Translations under genes and position numbers: made by a program
Notes under the pieces: model-generated
Databases searched by the model: none
What the model saw: the letters and a program-made list of their open reading frames with translations, nothing else
What the model was told of the DNA's origin: nothing
Shown: positions 7,245 to 14,176 of the stretch, piece by piece
How positions within the stretch are numbered: the stretch's first letter is position 1
How the letters are laid out: each line of letters begins with the position of its first letter
Source of the DNA: a virus
Direction: 5' to 3' (one strand)
Virus record (IMG/VR): IMGVR_UViG_3300050821_001740
Location: 1 to 55,257 of that record
DNA: 55,257 bases

Positions 7245-7525
7245 AAATCCTCCGAAAAGAGACCGTGTTGCGGCGCGGTCTCGCGCTTGATCTGGCCAGC
7301 GGTGCGCGCGATCTCCAGCGCTGCTTTCCTGCCGACGAACTCGCCGCTGTCCGTGATGAATCCCTGACGGTCACCCGAGACGAGTTGCTGTGCAACCAGA
7401 ACGCCACCTTCCGATTTCGCCAAGCCGATTTGCGCGATGACGTGGTGGTGTCGCCCGGGTGCTGGCACGCTATGTACGACTCCATCATCGGTCCTGATCG
7501 CAGCGGCGACGATGCGTGGACTCAT
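7238..7525 (-). CDS. Conserved phage protein, GRHHHVI type
   Basis: 95 residues. The pattern VVHSVPAPGRHHHVIAQI, then QGFITDSGEFVGRKAALEIA and a final LFSEDLW, recurs in proteins from many phages of Proteobacteria, usually without a function. The HHH and GFITDSGEFV parts may form a metal-assisted fold. The start overlaps the upstream TGA. The junction here lacks a clear motif copy (TGAGTCC). Confidence 0.65.
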   Translation of the reverse strand: MSPRIVAAAIRTDDGVVHSVPAPGRHHHVIAQIGLAKSEGGVLVAQQLVSGDRQGFITDSGEFVGRKAALEIARTAGQIKRETAPQHGLFSEDLW

Positions 7526-7722
7526 GTCGGCCTCCGCTCGCCGCGCTCAAAATACTCGCGCTTGTCCATGCTGTTGTGAACCATGATGCCGTCCCCGTCC
7601 GTAGTCGGGCCGCACCAGCATGCTTCGTCGGCGAGGTGTTCGCGAAGGTCGTTGATCGGGATGACGTGCAACAGCTCGGGCGGCAGGCCGACCACCTCCC
7701 AACCATTGGCCGGATCAGCCAT
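7522..7722 (-). CDS. Hypothetical cassette protein
   Basis: 66 residues from the ATG at 7722, which shares one base with the upstream TGA (TGATG). It contains HVIPINDLREHLADEACWCGPT and DGIMVHNSMDKREYF, a compact acidic domain. A similar DLxEH...CWC pattern occurs in other phage small proteins, with no known function. Confidence 0.55.
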   Translation of the reverse strand: MADPANGWEVVGLPPELLHVIPINDLREHLADEACWCGPTTDGDGIMVHNSMDKREYFERGERRPT

Positions 7723-7889
7723 CACAATCTCCCGACTTCGCGGAGGATCTTCTCGGCCACCGTCTTCATTGCGGCGACGGCAAAGGGCTGACCGTCCATG
7801 TACTCGAAGATGGCGACCTGAAGCGCAGTGGTCGAGCGCAGGATGTCCGCGACCACGATGTCCTTGAAGGCTTGATCGGTCGGCTTCAT
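7722..7889 (-). CDS. Small helical protein
   Basis: 55 residues, translated by hand. MKPTDQAFKDIVVADIL begins a helical protein ending VAEKILREVGRL. The start and stop both overlap neighbours (ATGA and TGATG), as expected for a coupled gene. No motif recognised. The bases after the upstream stop (aagccgacc) are only a distant match to the junction motif. Confidence 0.5.
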   Translation of the reverse strand: MKPTDQAFKDIVVADILRSTTALQVAIFEYMDGQPFAVAAMKTVAEKILREVGRL

Positions 7890-8077
7890 CGCAAGAACCT
7901 CTGCCCTCTCAGCGCTTCAATGTGCCCATTGATGATCTCCGCAGCGAGAGTGCGTGGGATCTGCGGCGATACCAAGCCGCCGATTGCCTTCTCCATCGTG
8001 ATCTCGCCAGCGATCACCCTGGCCGCGAGGCGACGCGCCTGGCGCCCTGCCTCGCTCACGATCTCGCTCGTTTTCAT
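7886..8077 (-). CDS. Small protein beginning M-K-T-S
   Basis: 63 residues. The start ATG overlaps the upstream TGA, and AAAACGAGC immediately follows, giving KTS. Basic N-terminal helix (GRQARRLAARVIAGEI), then a segment ending EIINGHIEALRGQRF. No recognised domain. GGAGA lies upstream with suitable spacing. Confidence 0.55.
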   Translation of the reverse strand: MKTSEIVSEAGRQARRLAARVIAGEITMEKAIGGLVSPQIPRTLAAEIINGHIEALRGQRFLR

Positions 8078-8445
8078 GCCACGTCTCCTTTGGCCTTGGC
8101 GAGCGCGGCCATGTAGCGACTGATGTTCTCTCGCTGCTTCAGCCAGCCTTCGTGAGCTTCACCCTCTGGCGAGAATGAGGGGGACCCGCTCATCCATATG
8201 ATCGTGTCGATCGCGTCGGAGAGCGCCGCGTAGAGATCAGGCGCGGCGGCGATTAAATGAGCCGTCGCCTCGAATGCGCGCTGCAGGTCACTATCCGCGT
8301 GACCGGCGTGGGCCATGAAGCAGATCGTGTGGCTGCCGTCGCCGAACACGATGTGGTTGTTCCACTCCATGTCTTCGCGATCGTCCGGGGAGACGGCCCA
8401 CGGGCCTGGGATGTGCGCCGGGCTCGTTTTCTGTACCTTGGTCAA
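8074..8445 (-). CDS. Conserved phage hypothetical, TTG start
   Basis: 123 residues from TTG 8445, which overlaps the methyltransferase TGA (TTGA). Residues 6-8 are KTS from the junction motif. The body (PGPWAVSPDD, then HIVFGDGSHTICFMAH, then EATAHLIAAAPDLYAAL) is a well-known phage pattern of unknown function, often annotated only as hypothetical. It continues to a C-terminal helical part with an E-rich loop. Confidence 0.65.
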   Translation of the reverse strand: MTKVQKTSPAHIPGPWAVSPDDREDMEWNNHIVFGDGSHTICFMAHAGHADSDLQRAFEATAHLIAAAPDLYAALSDAIDTIIWMSGSPSFSPEGEAHEGWLKQRENISRYMAALAKAKGDVA

Positions 8446-9215
8446 AGCAGGCCCTCCGTTGTGCCGGCCTTCTCGACCGGACCCTTGATGAATAGGTCGC
8501 CTTGGCGATAGGCATCCTCGATCCGCTTGCAGGCGATATCGAAGTAACGCGGCTCGATCTCGATGCCGACGAACTTTCGGCTGAGACCCGCGCAGGCGAC
8601 GCCCGTCGTACCGGATCCCATGAACGGGTCTAAGATGGTCTCTCCAATGCGGCTGGCCCGCGAGACTGCCCAGCGCATCCAGGCGACCGGCTTGGGGCAC
8701 GGGTGATCCACCTTCTCGTTGTTCGGCTGCTCATCCCGGTGAGAGTTTGGTCGACCACCCTTCCCATCCTGAAGATAGGGGTCCTTGCCGTAAAACAGAA
8801 CCGGATGGGTGCATTGGAAGCCCCATGCGGTCCTGCCCGCCCCGTTGGGGGTGAACACAGATCCGATTGATGCCGGCTCGGGATACTCCCACAGCATCGC
8901 GGGGCCGCTGAACACGAGCGCGCGATCGGTGATCGCCAACGCGGCCGGGATCACCTCTCGGATCAGACCCCGGATGCGGTCCGGGTCGTCGTCGTAGAGT
9001 TTCGACGCCCTCAGACTCTCGCCCGCGTCGAAATGCTTGCTGCCTCTGAAGTCGCTTGTCTTCTTTTCGAGGCCGATGCCATACGGCGGGTCGGTAATCA
9101 TTGCGTCTGCACGAAAGCACGCGGGAACGCTCGCGAGCCACTCTCGGCAGTCGGCCAGGATCAGCATGGCATCGCCAATGCGCTTGATCGCACGCGGTTT
9201 TGTGGTCGCGTTCAC
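8442..9215 (-). CDS. DNA methyltransferase, N4/N6 amino type with DPPY
   Basis: 257 residues. The catalytic motif DPPYGIGL is at 42-49 and the SAM-binding DPFMGSGTTGVAC at 196-208, the order of a beta-class amino methyltransferase. It would methylate adenine N6 or cytosine N4 in a specific site, probably protecting phage DNA or altering host regulation. No partner nuclease is seen, so it is an orphan enzyme. The GTG start is preceded by GGAGG. It lies beside a C5-methylase-like gene. Confidence 0.92.
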   Translation of the reverse strand: MNATTKPRAIKRIGDAMLILADCREWLASVPACFRADAMITDPPYGIGLEKKTSDFRGSKHFDAGESLRASKLYDDDPDRIRGLIREVIPAALAITDRALVFSGPAMLWEYPEPASIGSVFTPNGAGRTAWGFQCTHPVLFYGKDPYLQDGKGGRPNSHRDEQPNNEKVDHPCPKPVAWMRWAVSRASRIGETILDPFMGSGTTGVACAGLSRKFVGIEIEPRYFDIACKRIEDAYRQGDLFIKGPVEKAGTTEGLL

Positions 9216-9239
9216 TGGCCCTCCACGCTCGTTATCGGC

Positions 9240-9860
9240 TCACGCGGCTTTGACATGCTTGGCACTCCTGGCGATCGAGAGAAGAAGGTCGCGGAAGGCG
9301 ACCGGCGTCGCGTTCCTGATCTTGGTCTTGTCCTTGCCGCCGACCATCGCGACGACACCGATGCGGCGGGCCTTCTCGTAGCCGTAGCGCTCGATCATCC
9401 ACTCGGGGATGCGCTGAGGCGCCGGCCCCCAAATCAATTCGGGAAGCTCAACGCGGGATGCGAGCAACCACGTCGGCTTGCGCGACATGTGGCCGTAGTG
9501 GCCCTGCTCGACGTGGCAGGTCCACCAGTGATTGCGCTGAACCCAACCGCCAGCGCGCGGCGGCGGCTCAATCCCGAAGTGCTCCCATGCGTGGCTGTGC
9601 GCAGGGTGCTCGATCACGCCGCCGAAATCGCGGACGACGCGTAGCGCTTCTGAGAAGCATCCGCCGTCGTCGCCCTTCTGGTACTGGTGTGGCTTTCGTG
9701 TCGAGCCATGCCAGAAGCGGCCCCAGCGTTGACAGGGCGGGTGCGCGACAACGGGATGCGGACCCCAGTAACGGCGAGCGTCGCGCGCTTCGTCCCACGG
9801 ATCGACATCGGGCAAGCCGCAGTACACGCCGCCGGTCTCGACATAGAGCGCGGCGATCAT
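9240..9860 (-). CDS. Cytosine-C5 DNA methylase-like protein
   Basis: 206 residues. VVAHPPCQRWGRF (about 39-51) matches motif IV (PCQ) of C5-cytosine methyltransferases and GGVIEHPAHSHAWEHFG resembles motif VI (ENP, here EHP). The usual N-terminal SAM motif I is not obvious and the protein is short, so activity is uncertain. Similar short proteins are common in phages. The start overlaps the resolvase-like stop (ATGA). Confidence 0.65.
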   Translation of the reverse strand: MIAALYVETGGVYCGLPDVDPWDEARDARRYWGPHPVVAHPPCQRWGRFWHGSTRKPHQYQKGDDGGCFSEALRVVRDFGGVIEHPAHSHAWEHFGIEPPPRAGGWVQRNHWWTCHVEQGHYGHMSRKPTWLLASRVELPELIWGPAPQRIPEWMIERYGYEKARRIGVVAMVGGKDKTKIRNATPVAFRDLLLSIARSAKHVKAA

Positions 9861-10540
9861 CGCTTCGCCTTCTTCTTCCTGCGCCGCGGCTTGGGCGCCG
9901 GCTTCGGCCCGCTGCCGCGCTCGGGCCACGGCTCCCACCGCAGCTTGCCCTTGCTGTCCGGGTTGCCCATCGCCCAGCGCCAGACCGTGACGTAGCTGAT
10001 CGGTCGCTTGATGAAGGCGGTCGCGCGCATCGCGACTTCATCCTTGGTCTTCGAGATCAGCCACGCCTGCCGGCACAGCTCAATCTCATCGGCGTTGAAG
10101 GACTTGCCGCGCCCGCCCGTCGCCTTCTTCAGCTTCTTGGCATCGTTCATCGCCTGGATGACCTTGCGCGACTGCTCGCGTCGCGCCAGGCGCATCGCCT
10201 CGATCAGCGGCGCGATGCTGTCGGTCGGCTTGATGTCGAGCTTGTGCGCCATCACCTTGACCGTGAGCCCGGCCTTGGCGATGGCCTGCAGCTTGGCGCC
10301 GATAGCCGCCTCGCTCTTGCCGAGCAGAGACAGGTCGTAGACGTAGACCGTATCGCCACGGCCGCTGTTTTTGATCAGCTTGTCCAGCCACTCGCCAGCA
10401 TGTTGCCGATCGACGTAGACCCGGTGGTTGCCGAACTCGCTGGACATCTCGGCCGGCTTGAAGCCGTGCTCCAGGCCCGCGGCGATCTGCTTCGGCATTG
10501 GAACGGCCGACTTGGCGTTCAGGAGGTAAATTCGGTCCAT
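9857..10540 (-). CDS. Resolvase-like protein with missing catalytic arginines
   Basis: 227 residues. Residues 1-100 follow the serine-resolvase fold (IYLLNAKSAVPMPKQIAAGL, then VYVYDLSLLGKSEAAI), but the usual YxRVS and DRLGRS arginines are absent, so recombination is unlikely. The C-terminal part (around 176-194) is HTH-like with an RPISYVTVWRW segment, and the tail is Lys/Arg-rich. It is the first gene of the leftward cassette and starts 31 bases from a promoter within a 9-bp inverted repeat. A role as DNA-binding regulator of the divergent cassettes is inferred. Confidence 0.7.
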   Translation of the reverse strand: MDRIYLLNAKSAVPMPKQIAAGLEHGFKPAEMSSEFGNHRVYVDRQHAGEWLDKLIKNSGRGDTVYVYDLSLLGKSEAAIGAKLQAIAKAGLTVKVMAHKLDIKPTDSIAPLIEAMRLARREQSRKVIQAMNDAKKLKKATGGRGKSFNADEIELCRQAWLISKTKDEVAMRATAFIKRPISYVTVWRWAMGNPDSKGKLRWEPWPERGSGPKPAPKPRRRKKKAKR

Positions 10541-10653
10541 GGTCCGCGATTTGAAATTTTTCTGTTGACGATTGAAACAGAGTTATGAAACAGTGTCAAT
10601 CGTCGATTTTGAAACGCGCTTTGGAAAACCCCTAATAACGCCCAGAGGTCGAG
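10541..10653. promoter_or_regulatory. Divergent control region of the two accessory cassettes
   Basis: Leftward promoter on the minus strand: TTGACA (10594-10599), 17-base spacer, TTCAAT (10571-10576), about 30 bases before the resolvase-like ATG. A perfect 9-bp inverted repeat, GACGATTGA at 10567-10575 and TCAATCGTC at 10596-10604, overlaps both promoter elements, so a bound regulator would block it. Two GAAACAG direct repeats lie between the arms. The rightward gene has AGAGG upstream of its ATG, but its promoter is less clear. The region is AT-richer than its surroundings. Confidence 0.65.
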
Positions 10654-10992
10654 ATGTCGAACCTTCCACCCGGTGTCACCACGGGCATGCTGCCCGGCAA
10701 CACGCGCGAGGATGCGATTGCCGAAGCCCGCATGGAACGCATCTATGAAGCCCTCGACGGGCTCGGGCTGACCGAGGATCAAATTGACGCCATCGCCGAG
10801 AAGGTCAATCCGCTCTTGGTTGATGCCTATCAGGTCGGCTTCAGCGACGGCACGGCCGAGGAAAAGATGATGGCCGGGATAGCCGCTGATAGCTACAAGC
10901 GCGCTGCGGTGGCCCAAGGTCGAGCTGCCCTCGGTGATGACCCCGACAAGGCTCAGACGCCTAGCGGCGAAGCCGTCGCCAAATTGTCCTGA
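10654..10992 (+). CDS. Hypothetical protein, first gene of rightward cassette
   Basis: 112 residues, acidic and helical, with GLGLTEDQIDAIAEKVNPLL and VGFSDGTAEEKMMAG segments. The start is preceded by AGAGG. It sits 113 bases from the divergent resolvase-like gene. Its stop is followed directly by the cassette motif AAACGCC. No known family. Confidence 0.65.
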   Translation: MSNLPPGVTTGMLPGNTREDAIAEARMERIYEALDGLGLTEDQIDAIAEKVNPLLVDAYQVGFSDGTAEEKMMAGIAADSYKRAAVAQGRAALGDDPDKAQTPSGEAVAKLS

Positions 10993-10999
10993 AACGCCC

Positions 11000-11170
11000 A
11001 TGCCCTATGCCGCCGTCCCGATGGGCCTGACGCTCGACTATCGCCGCCACGTCTTCAAGACGCGGAAGGCGGCGCAGAAATTCTGCGACAGGAAATATCT
11101 GACAGTGGGCGGCTACTACGTCGTGCGCCGCTGCAAATCGTGGAGGAGAACCATATGTCGACCAAAATGA
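11000..11170 (+). CDS. Small basic hypothetical protein
   Basis: 56 residues starting at ATG 11000, eight bases after the preceding stop and separated by the AAACGCC motif. Basic, with FKTRKAAQKFCDRKYLTVGGYYVVRRCKS: an alternating helix and strand pattern that may bind nucleic acid. It overlaps the start of the next gene. Confidence 0.55.
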   Translation: MPYAAVPMGLTLDYRRHVFKTRKAAQKFCDRKYLTVGGYYVVRRCKSWRRTICRPK

Positions 11171-11394
11171 CAGTCACTGAATTCCAGGTCGCCGATGCGA
11201 TTGCGCACGTCGTCGCGGACCCGGAGCTTTCGCCCAACGGAATTATTCGCGGCGTGCTGGTCCGTCTGGGTGTCACGATCGAGCCGACGCCCGACCTGCA
11301 CGCCGCCGCCGAGAAGGTCACTGGTCCCGAGGGTATCAGCGACATGCTCAGCGGCTTCACCGACCTGGAGCTGGCGCAAGCCGGCATCGTCTGA
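11155..11394 (+). CDS. Hypothetical cassette protein
   Basis: 79 residues. The ATG at 11155 is preceded by GGAGGAG at seven bases, much better than the alternative upstream start. Helical, with HVVADPELSPNGIIRGVLVRLGV and a C-terminal TDLELAQAGIV. Its stop is followed by AAAACGCC. No family recognised. Confidence 0.6.
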   Translation: MSTKMTVTEFQVADAIAHVVADPELSPNGIIRGVLVRLGVTIEPTPDLHAAAEKVTGPEGISDMLSGFTDLELAQAGIV

Positions 11395-11402
11395 AAACGC
11401 CG

Positions 11403-11558
11403 ATGCCAAAACCGAAGCCCGGAGAGCACCAGTGGACGATGATGAGCAGCCTGCGTGTGTGCAAGGTCTGCGGCTTTGTCCGGCGCGCTGACGGGCGTAA
11501 CAAGCCCTGCCGAGGCCCCATGAAGCTTCGGCCCATGGAGAAGATGAGGCCGCTATGA
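11403..11558 (+). CDS. Small zinc-knuckle-like protein
   Basis: 51 residues, translated by hand. The CKVCG pair followed by a third Cys (KPCRG) is a zinc-ribbon-like arrangement. Basic N and C termini suggest nucleic-acid binding. The start lies six bases after the AAAACGCC motif, and the stop overlaps the next ATG. Confidence 0.5.
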   Translation: MPKPKPGEHQWTMMSSLRVCKVCGFVRRADGRNKPCRGPMKLRPMEKMRPL

Positions 11559-11767
11559 GCAAGCAGATTTTCGGCTACACGCCATCGCAACCGGCTGGTG
11601 ACGCCTACGTGAAGTTCTGTGCCGTGCACGAGAACGATGACGGCGACACGGTGATCCAGGTCCGCAACGAGCGCGGCGTGATCAACGAGATCATTCTGCC
11701 GCGCAAGGTTGGCGCAGAGCTGTGCTACGCGCTGGCCGCACATACGAAGCCCGAGACCACCATCTGA
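11555..11767 (+). CDS. Hypothetical beta-rich protein
   Basis: 70 residues. The start overlaps the previous TGA (ATGA). The sequence alternates strands (AYVKFCAVHENDDGDTVIQV, then INEIILPRKVGAEL). No motif recognised. The stop is followed by 117 bases without a clear gene. Confidence 0.55.
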   Translation: MSKQIFGYTPSQPAGDAYVKFCAVHENDDGDTVIQVRNERGVINEIILPRKVGAELCYALAAHTKPETTI

Positions 11768-11884
11768 GTGTCGATGGAGCCGCAATCCTCAACTGCGGTG
11801 GCGCCTGGAGAAAATTAGTGCCAGCGTTCGGCCGCAACGAATAGCGGCCACCTGATAGGAAACGCCCGAACCTGGAGGACAACG
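11768..11884 (+). other. Intergenic region with possible decayed gene
   Basis: This 117-base gap is the only long gap in the cassette. It holds a 14-codon frame from ATG 11774 and a second short GTG frame, neither with a good ribosome site. It then carries tgataggaaacgcc, a stop plus the cassette motif with no gene in front of it. This looks like the end of a gene that has been deleted, leaving its terminal motif behind. Confidence 0.4.
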
Positions 11885-12148
11885 ATGACCACAGCCCCGA
11901 CCTGCGAGCAACTTCTGGACGAGGACGGCGTCAAATCCGTCAAGCGCGAAACCGAGAGCGGCTGGCGCCACGGCGTCGAGCATTGCGAGACGTTCCACCG
12001 CCCCGCCGACAACACGTACTGGCAGGTCAACTACCGGGTCTCGACCGATGGCGAGACGCACGAATTGCGTGACGGCGGTGTCCCGATCGTGCAGGTCGAG
12101 CCGGTCGAGAGCACGGTCATTCTGTACCGCCACGTCAAAGCCGCATAA
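11885..12148 (+). CDS. Hypothetical beta-rich cassette protein
   Basis: 87 residues, with GGAGG upstream of the ATG. The pattern HCETFHRPADNTYWQVNYRV followed by VPIVQVEPVESTVILY suggests a small beta sandwich or barrel. The stop is TAA followed by ACGCC, giving the motif TAAACGCC. Family unknown. Confidence 0.6.
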   Translation: MTTAPTCEQLLDEDGVKSVKRETESGWRHGVEHCETFHRPADNTYWQVNYRVSTDGETHELRDGGVPIVQVEPVESTVILYRHVKAA

Positions 12149-12163
12149 ACGCCCGAGGCTACG

Positions 12164-12430
12164 ATGGCCCACAAAAAGACCAGCCCGACGATGCTCAAAG
12201 CGCTCCGTCTCGCCGCTGCGGATGGTGCGCTGCGCCGCCTTCCGGGTGGCTATTGGGTCAGCCGCACGTCGACACTGACGAAGCTTGATCGGGAGGCCTT
12301 CGACGCAGGCGATTGGGTCGGAACCACCACGGTGTATTCTTGCGTCGATCGCGGCTTCATGACCCAGAACGGCGACCGGATCGCTCACATCACCACGCTC
12401 GGGCACACGATGCTCGGCGAATTGTCCTGA
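12164..12430 (+). CDS. Small winged-helix-like phage protein
   Basis: 88 residues. MLKALRLAAADGALRRLPGGYW followed by GTTTVYSCVDRGFM and ITTLGHTML matches the layout of small phage proteins with a winged-helix-like fold (helix, then a loop with GG-W, then TTxxxLVxRG). DNA binding is plausible but unproven. It starts after the TAAACGCC motif and ends with TGAAACGCC. Confidence 0.55.
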   Translation: MAHKKTSPTMLKALRLAAADGALRRLPGGYWVSRTSTLTKLDREAFDAGDWVGTTTVYSCVDRGFMTQNGDRIAHITTLGHTMLGELS

Positions 12431-12451
12431 AACGCCGCGGAGCCAGAGATC

Positions 12452-12658
12452 ATGGATCTACAAGCCGGCCAGAAGCTTCGCGACAATGACCCGCGCATGG
12501 AAGGGAAGCGCATCATCGTGATCGAGTCGGTTGGCCAGTACATCGTGGTTTGCCGAAGCGGCGCGCGCTTCGTCCACGTGAGCAAGTCGCGCATCCACAC
12601 CGACGGCAAGCCGCGCCGCACCGGCTTCGATCTCGTCACCGATCCCGCAACCGCATAA
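12452..12658 (+). CDS. Small barrel-like conserved phage protein
   Basis: 68 residues. LRDNDPRMEGKRIIVIE, then YIVVCR and TGFDLV, is a pattern I recall from small phage proteins, probably an SH3-like barrel. Function unknown. Start preceded by GGAG-type bases (gcggagccagagatc). The stop TAA is followed by ACGCC. Confidence 0.6.
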   Translation: MDLQAGQKLRDNDPRMEGKRIIVIESVGQYIVVCRSGARFVHVSKSRIHTDGKPRRTGFDLVTDPATA

Positions 12659-12674
12659 ACGCCACGGAGCCGTC

Positions 12675-13421
12675 ATGGCCGAAGAATCCGCGATCTCCTG
12701 GACCGACGCCACATTCAATCCATGGATCGGCTGCACCAAGGTGAGCCCGGCGTGTGACCACTGCTATGCAGAGCGCGACAATGGTCGCCGTGGCTGGGTA
12801 GATGGCTGGGGCGTGGGCGTGCCGCGGCGTCGCACGAAGACGTGGGGCGATCCGGTGAAGTGGAACCGCAAGGCGGCCGAGACCGGCTACCGGCCGCGCG
12901 TGTTCTGCGCATCACTCGCCGACGTGTTCGACAACGAGGTCGACCAAGCGTGGCGCGATGATCTGTGGAAGCTGGTCGCGGAGACGCCGCTACTGCGCTG
13001 GATCTTGTTGACCAAGCGCATCGGCAACGTCGACCACATGGTGCCGAAAGCCTGGATCGAGGCGTGGCCAGCGCACGTCGGCCTGATGGCGACGATCGCG
13101 ACTCAGGCTGAATGGGACCGCGATTTCTGGAAGCTGGAGATGTGGCAGGGGCACGTCCCGTGGATCGGCGTCTCGGCCGAGCCGTTGCTGGGCCACATCG
13201 ACATCGGCGACGCCAAGCCGGACTGGATCATCACGGGTGGCGAGAGTGGCGCCGGCTTCCGGCCGCTCGACATGGACGCCGTGCGCTCGCTACGCGACCA
13301 GTGCGCGCGCAATGGCGTCGCTTTCCACCACAAGCAGAATGGCGGGGTCCGCGGCAAGGACGCCGGATGCTTGATCGACGGCGTGGAGCACAAATTCTTC
13401 CCGCCAGCGCTTGCCGCATAA
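12675..13421 (+). CDS. Phage Gp37/Gp68 family protein (radical-SAM-like Cys motif)
   Basis: 248 residues. The N-terminus TDATFNPWIGCTKVSPACDHCYAE carries C20, C27 and C30, the conserved Cys motif of the Gp37/Gp68 (DUF5131) family, which is distantly related to radical-SAM enzymes. Later family blocks are visible: VFCASLADVFD, LLTKRIGN, WIGVSAEPLLG, WIITGGESG, and a C-terminal FHHKQNGG. The substrate is unknown. It is the largest gene of this cassette and is flanked by the AAACGCC motif on both sides. Confidence 0.88.
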   Translation: MAEESAISWTDATFNPWIGCTKVSPACDHCYAERDNGRRGWVDGWGVGVPRRRTKTWGDPVKWNRKAAETGYRPRVFCASLADVFDNEVDQAWRDDLWKLVAETPLLRWILLTKRIGNVDHMVPKAWIEAWPAHVGLMATIATQAEWDRDFWKLEMWQGHVPWIGVSAEPLLGHIDIGDAKPDWIITGGESGAGFRPLDMDAVRSLRDQCARNGVAFHHKQNGGVRGKDAGCLIDGVEHKFFPPALAA

Positions 13422-13436
13422 ACGCCGAGGTCGAAG

Positions 13437-13634
13437 ATGGTGAAAGATTGCTGGCGCTGTGGTGGGATCGGTCAGGTAGGCGTGCGCAACACGACCGCGC
13501 CCGGACTATCATCCATTCTGACCGCGAAGTGCCCTGAGTGCGACGGCACTGGCAAGGACTACAGCGAGAACCACGAGCGCTGCATGCACTGCGGCGAATA
13601 CACCGACGAATGCCGCTGTAGCGGTGGATACTGA
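13437..13634 (+). CDS. DnaJ-type zinc-finger protein
   Basis: 65 residues. CWRCGGIG...CPECDGTG matches the CxxCxGxG repeats of DnaJ zinc fingers, followed by a second site CMHCGEYTDECRC. Likely a small zinc-binding protein, perhaps a chaperone-like or nucleic-acid-binding partner. Last gene of the rightward cassette; its stop is followed by AAAACGCC. Confidence 0.75.
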   Translation: MVKDCWRCGGIGQVGVRNTTAPGLSSILTAKCPECDGTGKDYSENHERCMHCGEYTDECRCSGGY

Positions 13635-13651
13635 AAACGCCCCGGCTCCAG

Positions 13652-13687
13652 ACACGAAAAAGGGCGCTGCGGTTTCCCGGGCGCCCT
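13652..13687 (-). terminator. Intrinsic terminator between convergent cassettes
   Basis: A 7-bp perfect stem, AGGGCGC at 13661-13667 and GCGCCCT at 13681-13687, with a 13-base loop. Read leftward the stem is followed by TTTTTCG, giving a proper intrinsic terminator for the lysis operon. For the rightward cassette the same hairpin lacks a T run and may stop transcription less well. Confidence 0.75.
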
Positions 13688-13710
13688 GAGTTCGCAATGG
13701 CAGTCGTGGA

Positions 13711-13794
13711 TCAGCCGTTCGGATCCTCGCCGTCCTGTTTCCGCTCGCGCTTGTAAAACCACGAAAACAGCACGTTGAAGACGCGCCAGAACAT
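13711..13794 (-). CDS. Tiny membrane-associated peptide
   Basis: 27 residues: a hydrophobic MFWRVFNVLFSWFY segment followed by a charged tail KRERKQDGEDPNG. The ATG shares bases with the upstream TGA (TGATG). Last gene of the lysis operon. It could be a small membrane-active lysis helper, by position only. Confidence 0.4.
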   Translation of the reverse strand: MFWRVFNVLFSWFYKRERKQDGEDPNG

Positions 13795-14165
13795 CAGGCG
13801 TCCCGCATCACTCGAGCGTGAGGCACCATCAGACAGGCAGTCGGCGTAACAGCCGCTACCGGCTTGGCCGGGCTCACGGTGATGCCGCCTGCTGCCGCGC
13901 ATGCAGCCGCAAGTACCGGGTCGGCAGTGTCGCTGATCGCCACCAGCGTTGCGCCGGCCGGTGGGTAGATCACGCTCGCGATCGAGGCGCCGGTCGCGAT
14001 ATACGGGACGACGGTACCGGCAATCTTGCAGAACGTGTTCGCGTCCTTGACGGCCGAAACCTCGATGGCATTGACGGTTGCGCTGGCTGCCGTGAGCTGC
14101 GCGGTAGTGCAGGCGCCCGCGCTCAGGGCGAGCAGGGCGGCAATGGCGACGGTAATGCGCTTCAT
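13794..14165 (-). CDS. Putative lipoprotein of the lysis operon
   Basis: 123 residues. The N-terminus MKRITVAIAALLALSAGAC is a lipoprotein signal with a lipobox LSAGAC, so Cys19 would be lipidated and the protein anchored to the outer membrane. The remainder is Ala/Val/Thr-rich with a short hydrophobic GASIASVIYPPAG segment. Position next to holin and lysozyme suggests an outer-membrane spanin or other lysis accessory, but it lacks the Pro-rich character of known small o-spanins. Confidence 0.65.
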   Translation of the reverse strand: MKRITVAIAALLALSAGACTTAQLTAASATVNAIEVSAVKDANTFCKIAGTVVPYIATGASIASVIYPPAGATLVAISDTADPVLAAACAAAGGITVSPAKPVAAVTPTACLMVPHARVMRDA

Positions 14166-14176
14166 GTGGTTTGCCC

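Noticed and set aside
9458-10588. Rightward 376-codon frame opposite the resolvase-like and C5-methylase-like genes
   Set aside because: Arg-rich shadow frame; the opposite strand has recognisable proteins with coupled starts.
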